From assembly GCA_019918135.1 (NCBI GenBank), contig WBZZ01002439.1, positions 1 through 42,500 of the forward strand: a stretch of DNA of 42,500 bases, written 5' to 3'. Of this stretch, positions 28,566-40,536 are shown in pieces; positions within the stretch are counted from its first letter, which is position 1; every line of letters begins with the position of its first letter. Made by a program: the position numbers and the translations under genes. The DNA comes from Paulinella micropora (lineage: Eukaryota > Cercozoa > Imbricatea > Euglyphida > Paulinellidae). The notes under the pieces are model-generated. The model saw only the letters and a program-made list of their open reading frames with translations, was not told the origin of the DNA and ran no database searches.

Positions 28566-31500
28566 GGGGAACTATGTATTGGTCTCGTGCTGATGCTGAC
28601 AAACCACGTTATAATGAGATATGTTCACTCATCTTACAAGCATACCATGCTAACCAACTCTCTGCTGCCTCATCTAGGTCCTCGACAGCCCTGTTCACTT
28701 CGGCCACACCCGTTGCTATCAACAAAGACATCCGATGTCTCAACTGCAACCGACGAGGACACATTGCGGCCCAGTGTCGATCCACCTGCATGAAACGAGT
28801 CTGCGAGGGCCGACCGAAACACTCTGGGGCTGAATGCCCAGTCCGCAGACGACCCACGCAGCCAAACTCGAACACACGTCGCGGTGGTCGAGGGGGAGGA
28901 CCGAATCAACGAGGACGTGGAGGCCAACCTAAACAGACCAACACAAGACGGATTCAACGATCGAGCGGACAAGCCAACGCGACAACCGAAGTGGAAGCCA
29001 CGGACGACGTCGATGATCCAACAGGCGACCCACCCGAGACATGGCTGATGCATTCCGCCGACTCCGACGACGAACGACCCGGACCAGAGGAGGACGAACC
29101 ATCGCAAGAAGAAGTAGCCTACGTACAAAGGGGAAGTAGGTACAGAAATAGAGCAGGACCTATCCAACTGTCTCCTCTAACACCCACTTCTGATACCTAT
29201 AACCCTCCCACCCCCACTGAAGCATCGCCCGCACCGCACTCTGATTACGTGGAAGACCCGACGAGACGCCCAGACATCCCATGGAGCTCGCTGACAATCA
29301 CACAACGCATGGACGAGAACGACTACAGACGTGCCTACGTTCAATGGACGCGCATGCGGGACGCATTTCGAGCGATCCCACAAGGATTCCCTGTCCCACC
29401 CGCCCATTGGCCGCGACCTTGGTGCCCCCTTGGAACACCCCTCAACTATTTCCTTCCAAGAACGGATCCGTGGATGTTACCATCGCTGCTAGTTCAAGAC
29501 GCGCCCGGCTCAACAGGTATTGAGCACATCGTACTGCGGACAAGATGCCCGAGACGAGCACGACGTGAACCAGGTAGTTCACCGCAACAACCGCCGGAAA
29601 CAACTACACAATCCCCGCGCGTGCCAACACAGAGCTTTATGAGCTCACCTGCACCGGAAGACAGGACATCAGAGCAAGACCGTCAAGAAGAGCAACCTAC
29701 CTCAACGCCCATCGGAGAACATCGACAGCGACAGTTGAGTTCAACCAGCGCAGAGGACACCTCGATGAGCGAAACACCGCCTACCCCGTCCATGGCATAC
29801 AATGAGGAATCGCCCATTTCAAGTTTCACGGTACCTATCCCACCGAACCTGCAGACCGAGTGCTTTACCCCGTTGGCCCCGACGACGACCTCAGCGAATG
29901 CATCTACGGACAACAAGGACGCAATAAGTCGCATACAAGCCATCGAAGCATTACCCTACGGCCAACCAGTGCAATACAGACGTGTACCTGGAGTTTCACA
30001 GCCAACAGAACGACGATACACCTTCGCTTGGACAGATGCACATCATTGCTTTCGTCACCCTACCACCGATGAGCTGGCCTACTGGAGCATCGTGAAGGAC
30101 TTCCGACTACTCCCGGAGAACTGGGCACTAACCAAACCAGACTGCGTCGACTGCAAGACTATACGCGAAACCAGACGCGGCAGCATTAGATGGGATTGCA
30201 CCTACTGCGGCAACCAAGAAGGGAAACTGAAGCGTTGCAGCGGATGTCAACTCGTCTACTACTGCAACACCGATCATCAGAGGACCGATTGGCCGGCACA
30301 CAAAGAGTTCTGCAACATGGCCAAGCGGCATCCACTCATCAACCGACTTCGAGAAAGGGGAACGAGATACGATCTACTCGGCATACCAACGGACCAGCCC
30401 GAGCTAGGCGACCTCGCATTTCAACATCTGTTACGTTACCGTGAAGGTGGACCACACGCACCACTGTTCATAGACACACCCACAATGGTAGATATGGCGA
30501 TGAGCCTAGATGAATTTACGACGAGGGGGAGACGTGTGGACCCCAGGACGGCCACAATGGCACAATCACACGCCCACCTTAACTTCACGGAAAACGAAGA
30601 AGACTACGAGGTGACCTCTTCTACACCGAATGCGAACTTAGCTGCGCTCGCCGCTACCACGCCGGACATACCCAACTTCGACGAAGCGTATACAATCAAC
30701 GAGACGGACCCACCATGGACTATGCTCCCACCACCTCCAAGCGGAACAGATGAGACCGGACAAGAACAGCACGAACCCTACGGTGTAGGTGCAGCAGGCG
30801 AAAGATGGCGAGAACAACTGGAGAAGCAACTGAAACGCATACTCAACATACCCGACACGCCGTCCGATGTGAAGCGTTCACCGCCTCCAGCACCATACAC
30901 ACCTGAAATAGAACCACTGTTCAACGACAACGTGAGACCACCGCTCAACTATTACCCACCTGCCGGACGTGTGGAAGCTGAAGAACTACGCGAACGCCTA
31001 CGACGTCATGACTACTCACACACATTCGAATTCGTGTTAATGGCAGACGTATTTGACGAATTAGAAGCAATAAGGGACCCGAAAGAAGATACCACAGACG
31101 TAGCAACCATCCCTGACGAAGATGCAACTGACGACATCGACGACCCGGAGCTCGACGACCCTGAACATGAGAACTATCTCTACCCACCCGCCCTGGACTT
31201 CGCCAACGTACGCGAGTGGCAATACTACGTCAACAGGCATCCAGAGCTGGAATATTTGGAGTTCAAGAACATGGACGAATACAACAGATGGATGCAGGAG
31301 ACAATGGACTTAGAACGGGCAGAGCTCAAGCGCCCTATGGTCAACTATGTGCTAATGGCCGACGGCAATCCCCCTGACGTGGTCGACAGCGCATGCAACC
31401 GATGGCTATTCCATGAGAAGGCGCCTATCGACCCCAAGTCTATCCGCGAAGAGAAACCGGCTTTCCTCAATAACATATCTGGTAAGCCGCTTCCGGTGAG

Positions 31501-33001
31501 GACGCGGGCTACTGCCACTCCGACGTGGCTCAATGGTTATGGTCAATCGGTTAAACAGTCATTTCCCAACTCACTCATATCACCGTCATTACCATTCAAC
31601 CTTGTTCCCACCCCACGCCTTGACCATGACATGCACAAAACAATCATCCATCAAAATGGTCAAGTATTCATCTATGACAAGCCCATAACACTTGACAAGA
31701 AGAACATACTAGCAAGGGAGAGGCTCAATTCACACTTGCTATCCGAGTTAGATAAGCCAGGAATGACACCACTTGACCCTCATCAAAGATATATACCATA
31801 CAGGTACAAGCAGAGAGAACAACTGTCACTGGCTGCAACCATCGACAACCTACCAGACCTTGCATTATGGTCAGTCAATCCTCTCCCATCACATGCAACG
31901 TACGATCCAATGATCCTACACAGAGCTCTGATGCATGCAAACCTACTCATAATGAACGAGTTTGCAAAGAGCGTAGGCAGACGCATCGCTGGCAAAGAAT
32001 GGATGCGTCTGGTACGTGCATGTCATGGATGCAATAGGGGCAAACCTAACAAACCCCCTATGTACAGAGGTAACTATCTAGACCTAGAATATAAGCAAGG
32101 TGAAGCACTCAACATAGATTTCAGCGGCCCATTCCCCGTAATGTCAAGATACGGTAACTACTATAGAGGGGGAGTGACATGTTCTCGCTCTAAGTTTGCT
32201 TGTGACCTCTACACACCTACCCGCGAAGCTAAGCTTTACATGCCACATTTAACACGCATATTTGCTTTCTTTGAACGGCAGTCAGGCAACAAACTAAAGC
32301 AGATAAGAGCAGATGGCGAGTTTGTCTCTAAAGTACTAAAAGACTATACAGACAAACACAGCATCATCCTCAAAACCACCACACGTAACGAGCCTAACAT
32401 GAACCCCTTTGCTGAAAGAATGAATAGGACAGACGACACACGCGCACTAGCAGCACAGTTAGATGCAGGCCTGCCTAACACATTTTGGGAGGACACACAT
32501 AAAGCGACACTAGCCATACGAATGGTCACGCCCCTTTGCAGAGGTAAGGACAAAGGCAAATCCCCTCGGGAATTGCTTATGGGCCGAAAACCTGTGCAAT
32601 CGTTCGTGCAACCTTTCGGATGCCTCGCCTGGGTGAAAATGGAAACGACGAAAGCACAGCCTGTCGCCGTGCCAGGTACTCTCATTGGCTACAACATATT
32701 TCGTCGAGTCTATAAAATCCTCATTCACGACACCAAACAGACAGCCACAGTAGAAAAACGTAATGTTCGTTTCGATACAATGACTCGTGGCTACACATGC
32801 AAAATACCTGCACGACCTTGGCAACCACTAGTAGTGTCGCACAACATAACATCCTCCACCTCGCCTCCTACCACTAGCATACCATCTACCCAGTCAGTGC
32901 AGTGGAAAAACGAGGACCAACTGCCACAATTTCAGGACTCCAACACAAACAAACCAACTGCCACATTCCTCACAAAACACACTCGACACACTGGACGATG
33001 A
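28538..33001 (+). CDS. pol: Copia polyprotein: zinc knuckle, MYND finger, protease, integrase
   Basis: 1,487 residues; the start is set by the overlap with gag, not by a certain ATG. The Gag zinc knuckle CLNCNRRGHIAAQC is at 67-80. RG-rich and Pro/acidic low-complexity regions follow (90-540). A MYND finger spans 554-592 (CTYC, CSGC, YYCNTDHQRTDW, HKEFC; one ligand Cys is His). More acidic/Pro-rich sequence follows, then the protease with DSA (D950) instead of DSG. Integrase has the zinc-binding HRALMH...CHGC near 1127-1165, and catalytic residues in NIDFSGPF, RADGEF and FAERMNRT. The integrase makes host DNA insertions. The frame ends at 33001, before RT. Confidence 0.88.
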   Translation: MRLSIYGDVGGTMYWSRADADKPRYNEICSLILQAYHANQLSAASSRSSTALFTSATPVAINKDIRCLNCNRRGHIAAQCRSTCMKRVCEGRPKHSGAECPVRRRPTQPNSNTRRGGRGGGPNQRGRGGQPKQTNTRRIQRSSGQANATTEVEATDDVDDPTGDPPETWLMHSADSDDERPGPEEDEPSQEEVAYVQRGSRYRNRAGPIQLSPLTPTSDTYNPPTPTEASPAPHSDYVEDPTRRPDIPWSSLTITQRMDENDYRRAYVQWTRMRDAFRAIPQGFPVPPAHWPRPWCPLGTPLNYFLPRTDPWMLPSLLVQDAPGSTGIEHIVLRTRCPRRARREPGSSPQQPPETTTQSPRVPTQSFMSSPAPEDRTSEQDRQEEQPTSTPIGEHRQRQLSSTSAEDTSMSETPPTPSMAYNEESPISSFTVPIPPNLQTECFTPLAPTTTSANASTDNKDAISRIQAIEALPYGQPVQYRRVPGVSQPTERRYTFAWTDAHHCFRHPTTDELAYWSIVKDFRLLPENWALTKPDCVDCKTIRETRRGSIRWDCTYCGNQEGKLKRCSGCQLVYYCNTDHQRTDWPAHKEFCNMAKRHPLINRLRERGTRYDLLGIPTDQPELGDLAFQHLLRYREGGPHAPLFIDTPTMVDMAMSLDEFTTRGRRVDPRTATMAQSHAHLNFTENEEDYEVTSSTPNANLAALAATTPDIPNFDEAYTINETDPPWTMLPPPPSGTDETGQEQHEPYGVGAAGERWREQLEKQLKRILNIPDTPSDVKRSPPPAPYTPEIEPLFNDNVRPPLNYYPPAGRVEAEELRERLRRHDYSHTFEFVLMADVFDELEAIRDPKEDTTDVATIPDEDATDDIDDPELDDPEHENYLYPPALDFANVREWQYYVNRHPELEYLEFKNMDEYNRWMQETMDLERAELKRPMVNYVLMADGNPPDVVDSACNRWLFHEKAPIDPKSIREEKPAFLNNISGKPLPVRTRATATPTWLNGYGQSVKQSFPNSLISPSLPFNLVPTPRLDHDMHKTIIHQNGQVFIYDKPITLDKKNILARERLNSHLLSELDKPGMTPLDPHQRYIPYRYKQREQLSLAATIDNLPDLALWSVNPLPSHATYDPMILHRALMHANLLIMNEFAKSVGRRIAGKEWMRLVRACHGCNRGKPNKPPMYRGNYLDLEYKQGEALNIDFSGPFPVMSRYGNYYRGGVTCSRSKFACDLYTPTREAKLYMPHLTRIFAFFERQSGNKLKQIRADGEFVSKVLKDYTDKHSIILKTTTRNEPNMNPFAERMNRTDDTRALAAQLDAGLPNTFWEDTHKATLAIRMVTPLCRGKDKGKSPRELLMGRKPVQSFVQPFGCLAWVKMETTKAQPVAVPGTLIGYNIFRRVYKILIHDTKQTATVEKRNVRFDTMTRGYTCKIPARPWQPLVVSHNITSSTSPPTTSIPSTQSVQWKNEDQLPQFQDSNTNKPTATFLTKHTRHTGR

Positions 33002-34968
33002 CACGACAACCCCACACACCACCAAGGCCACTTCAAGTCTTTACGTGCAACCAAGCCCATATTTTGGCTCACTCCATCCCCCACCAAATGCATTTGCTCC
33101 CACTCCAGCAACAACGGTTGCACAAGAGAAAAAGACGAACACAGCACCTCGGCAAACGACACAACACAACAGAGCAACATCAAACCCAGCCCAACACTCC
33201 TCATCTGCACCACAATTCCCTCTACCAGATAGATGGAGTAGTAACAAGGGCATACCACAAACATGGGATGGTGCTGCAATAACTTCAACAAACATAGTTG
33301 CTGGGCCCAGGCTTAGGAAACAAACACCAGCAAACCACCCCACTCATACCGCACACATTATTGTTGCTCATGAGTTTGAGGAGGAGGAAGAGGAGGCCTT
33401 AGGACAGGACAGCTATTGTTTGTTCACAAGAGTGTTACATATCCCACAGAAAACCATAAAGTCACACCCTCAGGTACATGCTGCTCAACTAGCCGAGTTA
33501 CAAGGTTTGTTCGAATGCAAAGCACTGCAATGGGTACCTCGAGCCGCAGCAATAACAGCGAATGTACCTCCTGTCCATACAACATTTGTTGATGCCATAA
33601 AGACAGATGAGTCTACAGGTCAGGAGAAATACAAATCGCAGAATACATTCATTACAATCCATATGAATGCTCTTCCCCCACCACCCAACCAATGTTTCTT
33701 TTGCTACTAGTATCTTATGCTGCATTCAATGACCTCATGATCTCTCACCTCGACTTTTCACAAGCATATTCCCATGCAGATATGAAGGACATTGCCTTCG
33801 CCTTTCCGCCTAAGGGGTACGAAAACAAAAGCGACCCTTCAATGATTCTATTCTGTACGGAACCCCCCAGGCAGGGCGAAGGTGGTTTGACCATGTGTCT
33901 ACTAATGTGAGAAGTATAGGATATAAACAGTCAACATTAGACCCATGCATTTTCTTCCTACCTTCAGTCACAGGCAGACAGAAACTACCCCCCTATCTAC
34001 TCCTTCGCACTGATGACTTGCTCGTGTTTCATAATACCAAAGACGAGCACAATGCCCTGTTCACCAAACTGAAACATTCATTTAGAGTGAAGGACCTAGG
34101 ACAAGTAAAAACATTTTGTGGCTTGCAGTTTGTTAGGACTTCAGAGGGCATAGTCATACATCAGCATGAATACATTAAGGGCATGCTTAGGGATTTCAAC
34201 TTCCAAGAAGCCAAGCCAGTCGCTACCCCTACAGCGACGACTGACCCTCCCCCAGCCAGCAAAGAAGCTATGCTTCGGCGTTTCTCGCTCCCTCGCTTGC
34301 TTGGCGCCCTTCTCTGGCCTGCGACTCAGACGCAACCGGCCATCACCTACGCGGTCAACCACGCGGCGGTACTCGCATCAAAGAAGCCTGACGTGGCGTA
34401 CTCAGCAATAGCTCGCATCCTCAGATTTCTGCGAACACCTAGAGGGATTTTCTTCCCATTTCGGACCCGCAGCTTCGAGCTTATATCGTATTCCGATGCC
34501 AACTTGGGCGCATGTGAGTACACGCGACGATCAAGAACCGGCCAACTGCACATGACGACTGGGCCCATCGCATGGAGTTCGCAGCGCCAACCCACAGTCG
34601 CACTATCGACTCAGGATGCTGAAACGATCGCCAACTCAACGACATGCCGAACAGCAATCGCGATATTGCATATGTGCAAGGACGTTGGAATTCCGTTGCC
34701 GACGCCATCAACTATCAATAACGACAACCGGGGGGCGGTCCTGAACGCAACGAACGGCATGGCCACTGATCGCACACGCCACTTAGCACTCAAACACCAT
34801 TACGTGGTAGAACGAGTACGGGCTGGCGAAGTGATCGTACGACACGTTTCGACGAAGGACAATCTGGCGGACATGCTGACGAAGTCACTACCGACGCCAC
34901 GTTTCTTGGAACTAGTCGCACAGTTTACGGTGTTGCTCAAGGACGCTTTACCGCAGTTTGAGGTTTAA
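33002..34968 (+). pseudogene. pol: Copia reverse transcriptase and RNase H, frameshifted
   Basis: The RT start lies in the frame of 33045-33710, shifts near 33700 to the frame reading LDFSQAYSHADMKD and FAFPPKGYE, then shifts near 33850 to the frame that reads LYGTPQAGRRWF and continues to 34968. The polymerase motif is LLLRTDDLLVF: both catalytic Asp are kept but YV is replaced by RT. RNase H motifs follow: YSDANLGACEYTRRSRTG, ALSTQDAETIA and RHLALKHHYV, ending with HVSTKDNLADMLTKSLP, the standard copia end. It would copy element RNA into DNA. At least two indels plus the upstream stop make it non-functional as written. Confidence 0.88.
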
Positions 34969-35209
34969 TGCCTCCAGCTTTTACAGACACTTAGGATGAA
35001 TTTATTCAACAGACTTGCTACACCGCTGCAAGGACCTGCATCCTTTGATGCTTAAGAATTTTTTTTTCATTTTTAGTGTTAATGCAACATTAACATGTAT
35101 CATACTTCATCATCATGAATCGCTAGTTTACATATAGTTTCATATGGCCAATCATGTTAGTAATTTAAAGATAATATACATATACATATATGTTATGCCG
35201 AGGGGGAGA
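34969..35209 (+). other. Copia 3' untranslated region with polypurine tract
   Basis: AT-rich with a tata(c/t)a cluster near 35175-35195. The purine run gagggggaga at 35200-35209 directly abuts the 3' LTR and is the plus-strand primer site. Confidence 0.7.
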
Positions 35210-35602
35210 GTAAGCAATAATATTTACTAAATATATTGTTACCTTTTATGGCCAATTTCACGACATAACATTTATATTTGACCGGATCATATTCATTACC
35301 ATTTTCATATTTCGTATTATAATTATTATTCGTTACGTTGATATTAGCGTTATTCACAATTAGTTGCCAGTTAGTATAGATTGGCCCATACTGAATCATC
35401 ACTTGAATTTCTGACCACAAGATCAGTATATAAATTTGTGGTATTTATTTCACTATAAATTATGGTAAATTAGATTGAGTTTCAGTCATTGGTTTCTAAC
35501 CATTGATTAAGTTCATTATTGTTCCTTCAACCTTTGATCAAAGTGTCTCAGCGCAAACGATTATTCAAGTATCCGGAGACTAATGTCTACTAGTGTACTT
35601 AC
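35210..35602 (+). repeat. Copia 3' LTR
   Basis: 393 bp, identical to the 5' LTR except for four substitutions (C/T, C/G, A/G, C/T), about 1.0%. Followed by TGTCTGA at 35603-35609. Confidence 0.92.
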
Positions 35603-35609
35603 TGTCTGA

Positions 35610-38600
35610 TGAAGATTTTCAAGCGGCGGCGCGGAAAATATTGGAAGAAGGAGTAGGCACGGAGAAGGAGAAGGAGCTTTTAAAAGCCAAATTAGAGGCA
35701 AACAAGGAAATTTTTGACCCTCCACATGCAGGTGGTGTCAAGCCTGAATATTTTACTGCGGTTATTTACAAAATACCGGGTGCGGAGCCGTCACCGGCAC
35801 CACGAAGGGCGAATTTGAGTATACATGAGGCGAAGATAGCGGAGGAGCTAGCAAGACAGCTGCTCAATGAGGACTTTATTGAGAGATCAACATCTCCAAT
35901 AGTCTCACAACCGAGAATAGTGCCGAAGCCAGGAGGAGAATGGCGCCTGACAGTTAACTATGCTCGTGTTAACAAGGTGCTGGAGGAAGAGAGAAATCCT
36001 CTCCCGACATTAGAAGAAGGAAGGAGAGTACTGCGGAATGCAAAATTCTATTCGGTCATTGACCTTAAGAATGGCTTCTGGCAGATACCACTGGGGGAAA
36101 AGTCCAGATGGCTGACGGCGTTTGTGGTGGGTATGGAAATATACCAATGGAAAGTGCTTCCGATGGGCCTCAAGCAAGCCCCAGGAGTTTTCCAGAAGGC
36201 GATGCAGAAGATGTTGAGCAGTCAGTACGATGATTTGTCTGACGGAGGCTTTATGAGAAGGCGGGGACAGAAGGCGGGAGAATATGCATTTTGTTACATC
36301 GACGACATTATCGTATACTCTAACACAATGGAGGAGCATATCGATCATCTGTCCGATATATTCAGGCGCATCGGAGCTTTTGGCCTGAAGTGCAATCTAA
36401 AGAAGTGTCAACTTGCCAAGACGAGTGTGACATATATAGGGTACGAGATCTCCCATAATCGAGTCTCGATATCCAAAGAGAAGAGGGAGGAGATTATGAA
36501 TCGACCGATACCAAAGAACCGCACTGAATTGCACTCATTCCTTGCGATGGCGCAATACTATAGCCAGTTTATACCCGATTGGGGTGCAACACGGGCTAAG
36601 TTGGAGAAAATGATAGATTTTGGAGACTTTGAGAAGTGGGGCGAAGAGGCTTTGCAAGCGTTTCATGCGCTCAAAGATCTTATTTATAAAGACCCGAAAG
36701 ACGGAGGACTGGTGTTAACGATGCCCGACTTTACGAAACAATTCGTAGTCGATACAGACGCATCTAAGTTTGCGATTGGGGCTGTATTACAACAAGAGGA
36801 TGAGGAGAAGAAATTACGCCCAATCATGTTTATTAGTAGGAAGTTGTGTGCGGCGGAGAGAAACTATTGCACAAGGCAAAGAGAGGCGTTAGCGGTGGTG
36901 TGGGCCCTCAAGAGGCTCAGAGAGTATTTGTGGGGAGGACCTCAATTTACTCTCAGAACTGATCATCATAACCTGTTATGGTTGATGAATCATGAACAGA
37001 CTGGACGGCTGGCGCGGTGGCAAGCGTTCTTGTCTTGTTTCGATTTTACAATGGTCCATCTACCGGGAAAGCGAAATGTGGTCGCTGATAGCATCTCTAG
37101 GCTAGAGTTTAACTCAGAAGTATCGGCGTTGGTGTCCACGGTGGAGATGGAAGACTTGTCCACTGACAAGGTGTATGAGGTCAGCCACATTGAGGCAATG
37201 GAGATGGCGAGTGGAGTCCGATATGACGCACAGGTCTACGGTACAGTCCACAAGGCCCGGATCACGGGATATGTTGTGAGCTACATACCCAGGAGGACGC
37301 TGACTGGTCTTATGAGGTATATGAGAATGCGAAGGCGAACATAAGAGAGGAAGAGGAGACGCAGGATGTTTATGCGGAGCCTCCTCAAGAGCGGAGAAGT
37401 GACCTAGACGATGACCCGGAAAGAATCGGGGTACGGCTAGAAGATGGTACTATCCATATAGCCTCGCCTACCGCATGGAGGCAACAACAGGCTCAAGATC
37501 CGGAGTTTAAAGAACTGATACAGTTATATCAGAACCCGGATGAGCTACGGATGACGAAAGCGATCAAAGATCAGATGAAGGAGATGGGATGGAGAGATGG
37601 TCTACTGTGGTACAAGGGCCTTCACGGTCGCTATGCGTCACAGCCGGACAAATGGACCCTTTGGGTACCGGAGAGTCTGAGACGATTTATATTTGTCGCA
37701 GCCCACAATTGCCCACTTTTGGCGCATCCGGGTCGACAACGAACTCACATGTTCGTAGCGAGGCGATTCTGGTGGAAGAAGATGAAGGAGGAGATAGATC
37801 AGGCGGTGGATGCATGCATCCCGTGCAAGATAAACAAAACACCACTGAAGGCAAAGCTCGGCCTGATTGGAGAATTTCCTCTTCATGCGGGGATGTTTGA
37901 GTTTATACACATTGATCATGTGGGACCTTTCCCAGAATCGAAGGATGGTTACAAATACCTCCTCACGGCTATTGACAGAGCCACCAACTATGTGTGGATC
38001 ATCCCTGTCAAAGACGTTACCGGCAAGACGACGGCCGAGGCGCTGATCGATAGGATCATCTCACAGATCGGAGTACCAAGAAAGATATGTTCTGATCGAG
38101 GCTCGGACTTTAATAACGAGGTCATCGACAAACTATCTAAGTATTACGGGATGAAATGGCAATATGTTACTGCCTATAACCCGCGAGCAAATGGGAAAAT
38201 CGAGCGGGTACACAGACCCCTCAAAGCCTCACTAAAGATGTATTGCACGAAGAAGGAGAATCAAAGAGCATGGGTCGAGGCAGCACCATCATTTGCGTTT
38301 GCAATGAACTGTCTACCCTCTACGGCGTAGGAGGCTCGAAGAGCTCAATCTCGCCATATCAGCTAGTATATGGGCGTGAGCCTGATATCCCGACTTCGCT
38401 CCTTCACCCAAAAGACACTTGGGCGGAGGCGGATGAGTTGTTTGGGATGAGACTTAGAGCGAAGATGGAGGCGGAACAAATAGTCAGGGCGCATAGAGAG
38501 GCGGAGCGCCGAAAGACTGATGCTGAAGGGGTGCGACAAGCGCACTTGGATCAGATCAAGTTTCAGGTTGGGGATATTGTACTGTTGTACCATCCTCAGG

Positions 38601-39636
38601 TCCCGAAAGGAGTCAGCTCTAAGCTGTTCACTCACTGGAAAGGACCTTATTAGATTATGGAACAGACTGGATTTCTGAACTACAAGATCAGGGGTAGAGG
38701 GAAGGTGCAAATTGTGAATGTAAGAAGGCTGATTAAGTATGATCCCTTCTTATTGGAAGATGAATCCGTTGAGGAGGCGTTAAAACGGATGAAAGATGAT
38801 TTCAAAGAGGTGCCGCCCATCCACAAGGAGGCTGGCATAGACCAAGACGATGCTTATCGGGCACCGATACTAGCTGAGAAGGAGGAGAGTGAGGTGGACA
38901 GTAAGGAGAAGACTGACCGCATAAGCGCGGTGGGGACTCAGTCCAAGTCTCCGCGAGAGCATAGCGGAAAGAAGGAGAAGATCACAGAGGCGCAGCTAAG
39001 GAGAGCGCGGAATGATCTTATCAACGACCAACCGAGGAAGGCGATGAGGTCGATGGGATCAAAGGACGTCCACCAGGAGGAGGAGGGGACGGACACTGAT
39101 CCAAACGCGGGCAACGTTGAGATTGTCCATGAGCGATGGAAGAAAGGCGATGCGATAGCAACCATCGCATGGGTGAAAGATGCTTTCTGTCTGATGAGAC
39201 CAGCGGAACAACATGTCGCTGATGACACTCTCTCAGACTTATACTTGATGCGGGTCGTGGCAGTCCCACGACAGATGCGTGTCACACGGCACGGACACTC
39301 AAAATATCATCAGCCGCAAAGATAGTACAACCGATACTCCAGTTCTGGAGAAGTATGGACCCGGTTGAGGATCCAAAGGCAAGACATTATCTGCCAGTAT
39401 ATAAAGACGCAAAAAGTCTCGAGACATGGGATGATACAATTACTCCCAGAGACAAGGATTACACTGCGTGGACCATTCAGACACTGCCAAGAGGAGTGCT
39501 TGATATCCCTTTTGAATTATCGTTGGGTGGAATCCCTAATAAGATCTGGGACATTTTCGAACAGTCAAAGTTTGATCTGACTTTTGTTGGTGGTCCTCCA
39601 CCAGGTAAAAAAATCCGCGCCGGACGACGAAGGTAG
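35610..39636 (+). pseudogene. pol: Gypsy Pol, 3' part: RT, RNase H, integrase, C-terminal tail
   Basis: RT runs to ~36,500 with WRLTVNYARVNK, VIDLKNGFWQI, LPMGLKQAPGVFQ and the catalytic YIDDII (36295-36312). RNase H: VVDTDASKFAIGAVLQ and REALAVVWALKRL. A frame change near 37290 leads into integrase: HPGRQRTH...CIPC zinc site, catalytic residues in HIDHVGPF, CSDRGSDF and GKIERVHR. A further change at ~38310-38330 follows, then the GPY/F motif FTHWKGPY. An in-frame TAG at 38651-38653 interrupts it, and a last change near 39300 leads to the end at 39636. The tail beyond integrase (~300 residues) is charged, without a motif I know. Core enzymes of replication and integration; inactive as read. 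Confidence 0.9.
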
Positions 39637-40130
39637 TAACAAGGAAACTATTTTTCTTTATGTGTCTCAAATAAACTGATTGATTGCCCACGGCGTATCA
39701 TGATTTGATCATGCATCATCAGTTATCAATATGAATATTAAAAAGACTCAGTGATATAACTTGGCATTCGATCGCAACATACGAGTGCGAAAGGTCGATC
39801 GACGATGATACTACACCGTATACGGGGATCGCTAGTGTATTGAGCGATGGTGTTCCCGGGTATGACCCTTTCCAAGTCCTGGGATGATGTTCTCGAAAAT
39901 GAAATGTTCTCTGAAACTTTCATTAAATTATTTTTTACTATAGATTATATACTGTCGTACCTGAGCACGGTCAATCTCTACTTGTGTCGGTATATCGCAG
40001 GGTCGGGTACATACACCTCGACTTCGGATATAGCTATTAGGACTGGCCCCCTAATACTATATCATAGGATATCCGCCTTATACAAGGGTATGTCATTAAA
40101 AAAGACAATGTACTTACGATCTCCCTGTGC

Positions 40131-40193
<63 letters not shown>
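40131..40193. repeat. (AAT)n microsatellite
   Basis: About 21 uninterrupted copies of a 3-bp A/T unit. Confidence 0.95.
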
Positions 40194-40195
<2 letters not shown>

Positions 40196-40536
40196 ATATC
40201 TGAGGCGTACTGATGCAGCTAATGGCATATCCTCAACGGACATAAGCCTCCAATACCCTTGTTCGAGGTCCTCCACCCCCCCGTGTCAGTCTCTCGCCTG
40301 ATGATCGGGGCCACCGATGGAGCTCCTGAGGGCAAGACTGCACTGAGCCGAGGTTATTCCGCAGTCCCAGCAACCTCTTGCAAGACGTCACCGAATGTGC
40401 AAGTGCATACACCAAGCGCGGTTGCTAGAGCTGCCTCGAAACCCCACCCATAACAATCTGGTGTCTGCTGGGTCCTGGGCTATCAACCAGCATATGCGGA
40501 GTTTAAGATCTTTTACGCGCGCAACGACCCTCAATA

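Larger units (their letters stand above)
27329..35602 (+). mobile_element. Ty1/copia LTR retrotransposon nested in gypsy pol
   Basis: 8,274 bp with two 393-bp LTRs differing at 4 positions. Internal order is Gag, zinc knuckle, large extra region, protease, integrase, RT, RNase H. Integrase before RT defines copia. The host gene halves on both sides are in the same frame once the insert and one copy of TGTCTGA are ignored, which fixes the borders. It is long for copia because of the extra region. The coding frame is broken between integrase and RT and within RT. Confidence 0.93.

Noticed and set aside
32902..33282. His/Gln-rich 126-codon frame between copia integrase and RT
   Set aside because: An alternative frame over a low-complexity C/A-rich linker; copia order predicts a linker, not a separate gene.
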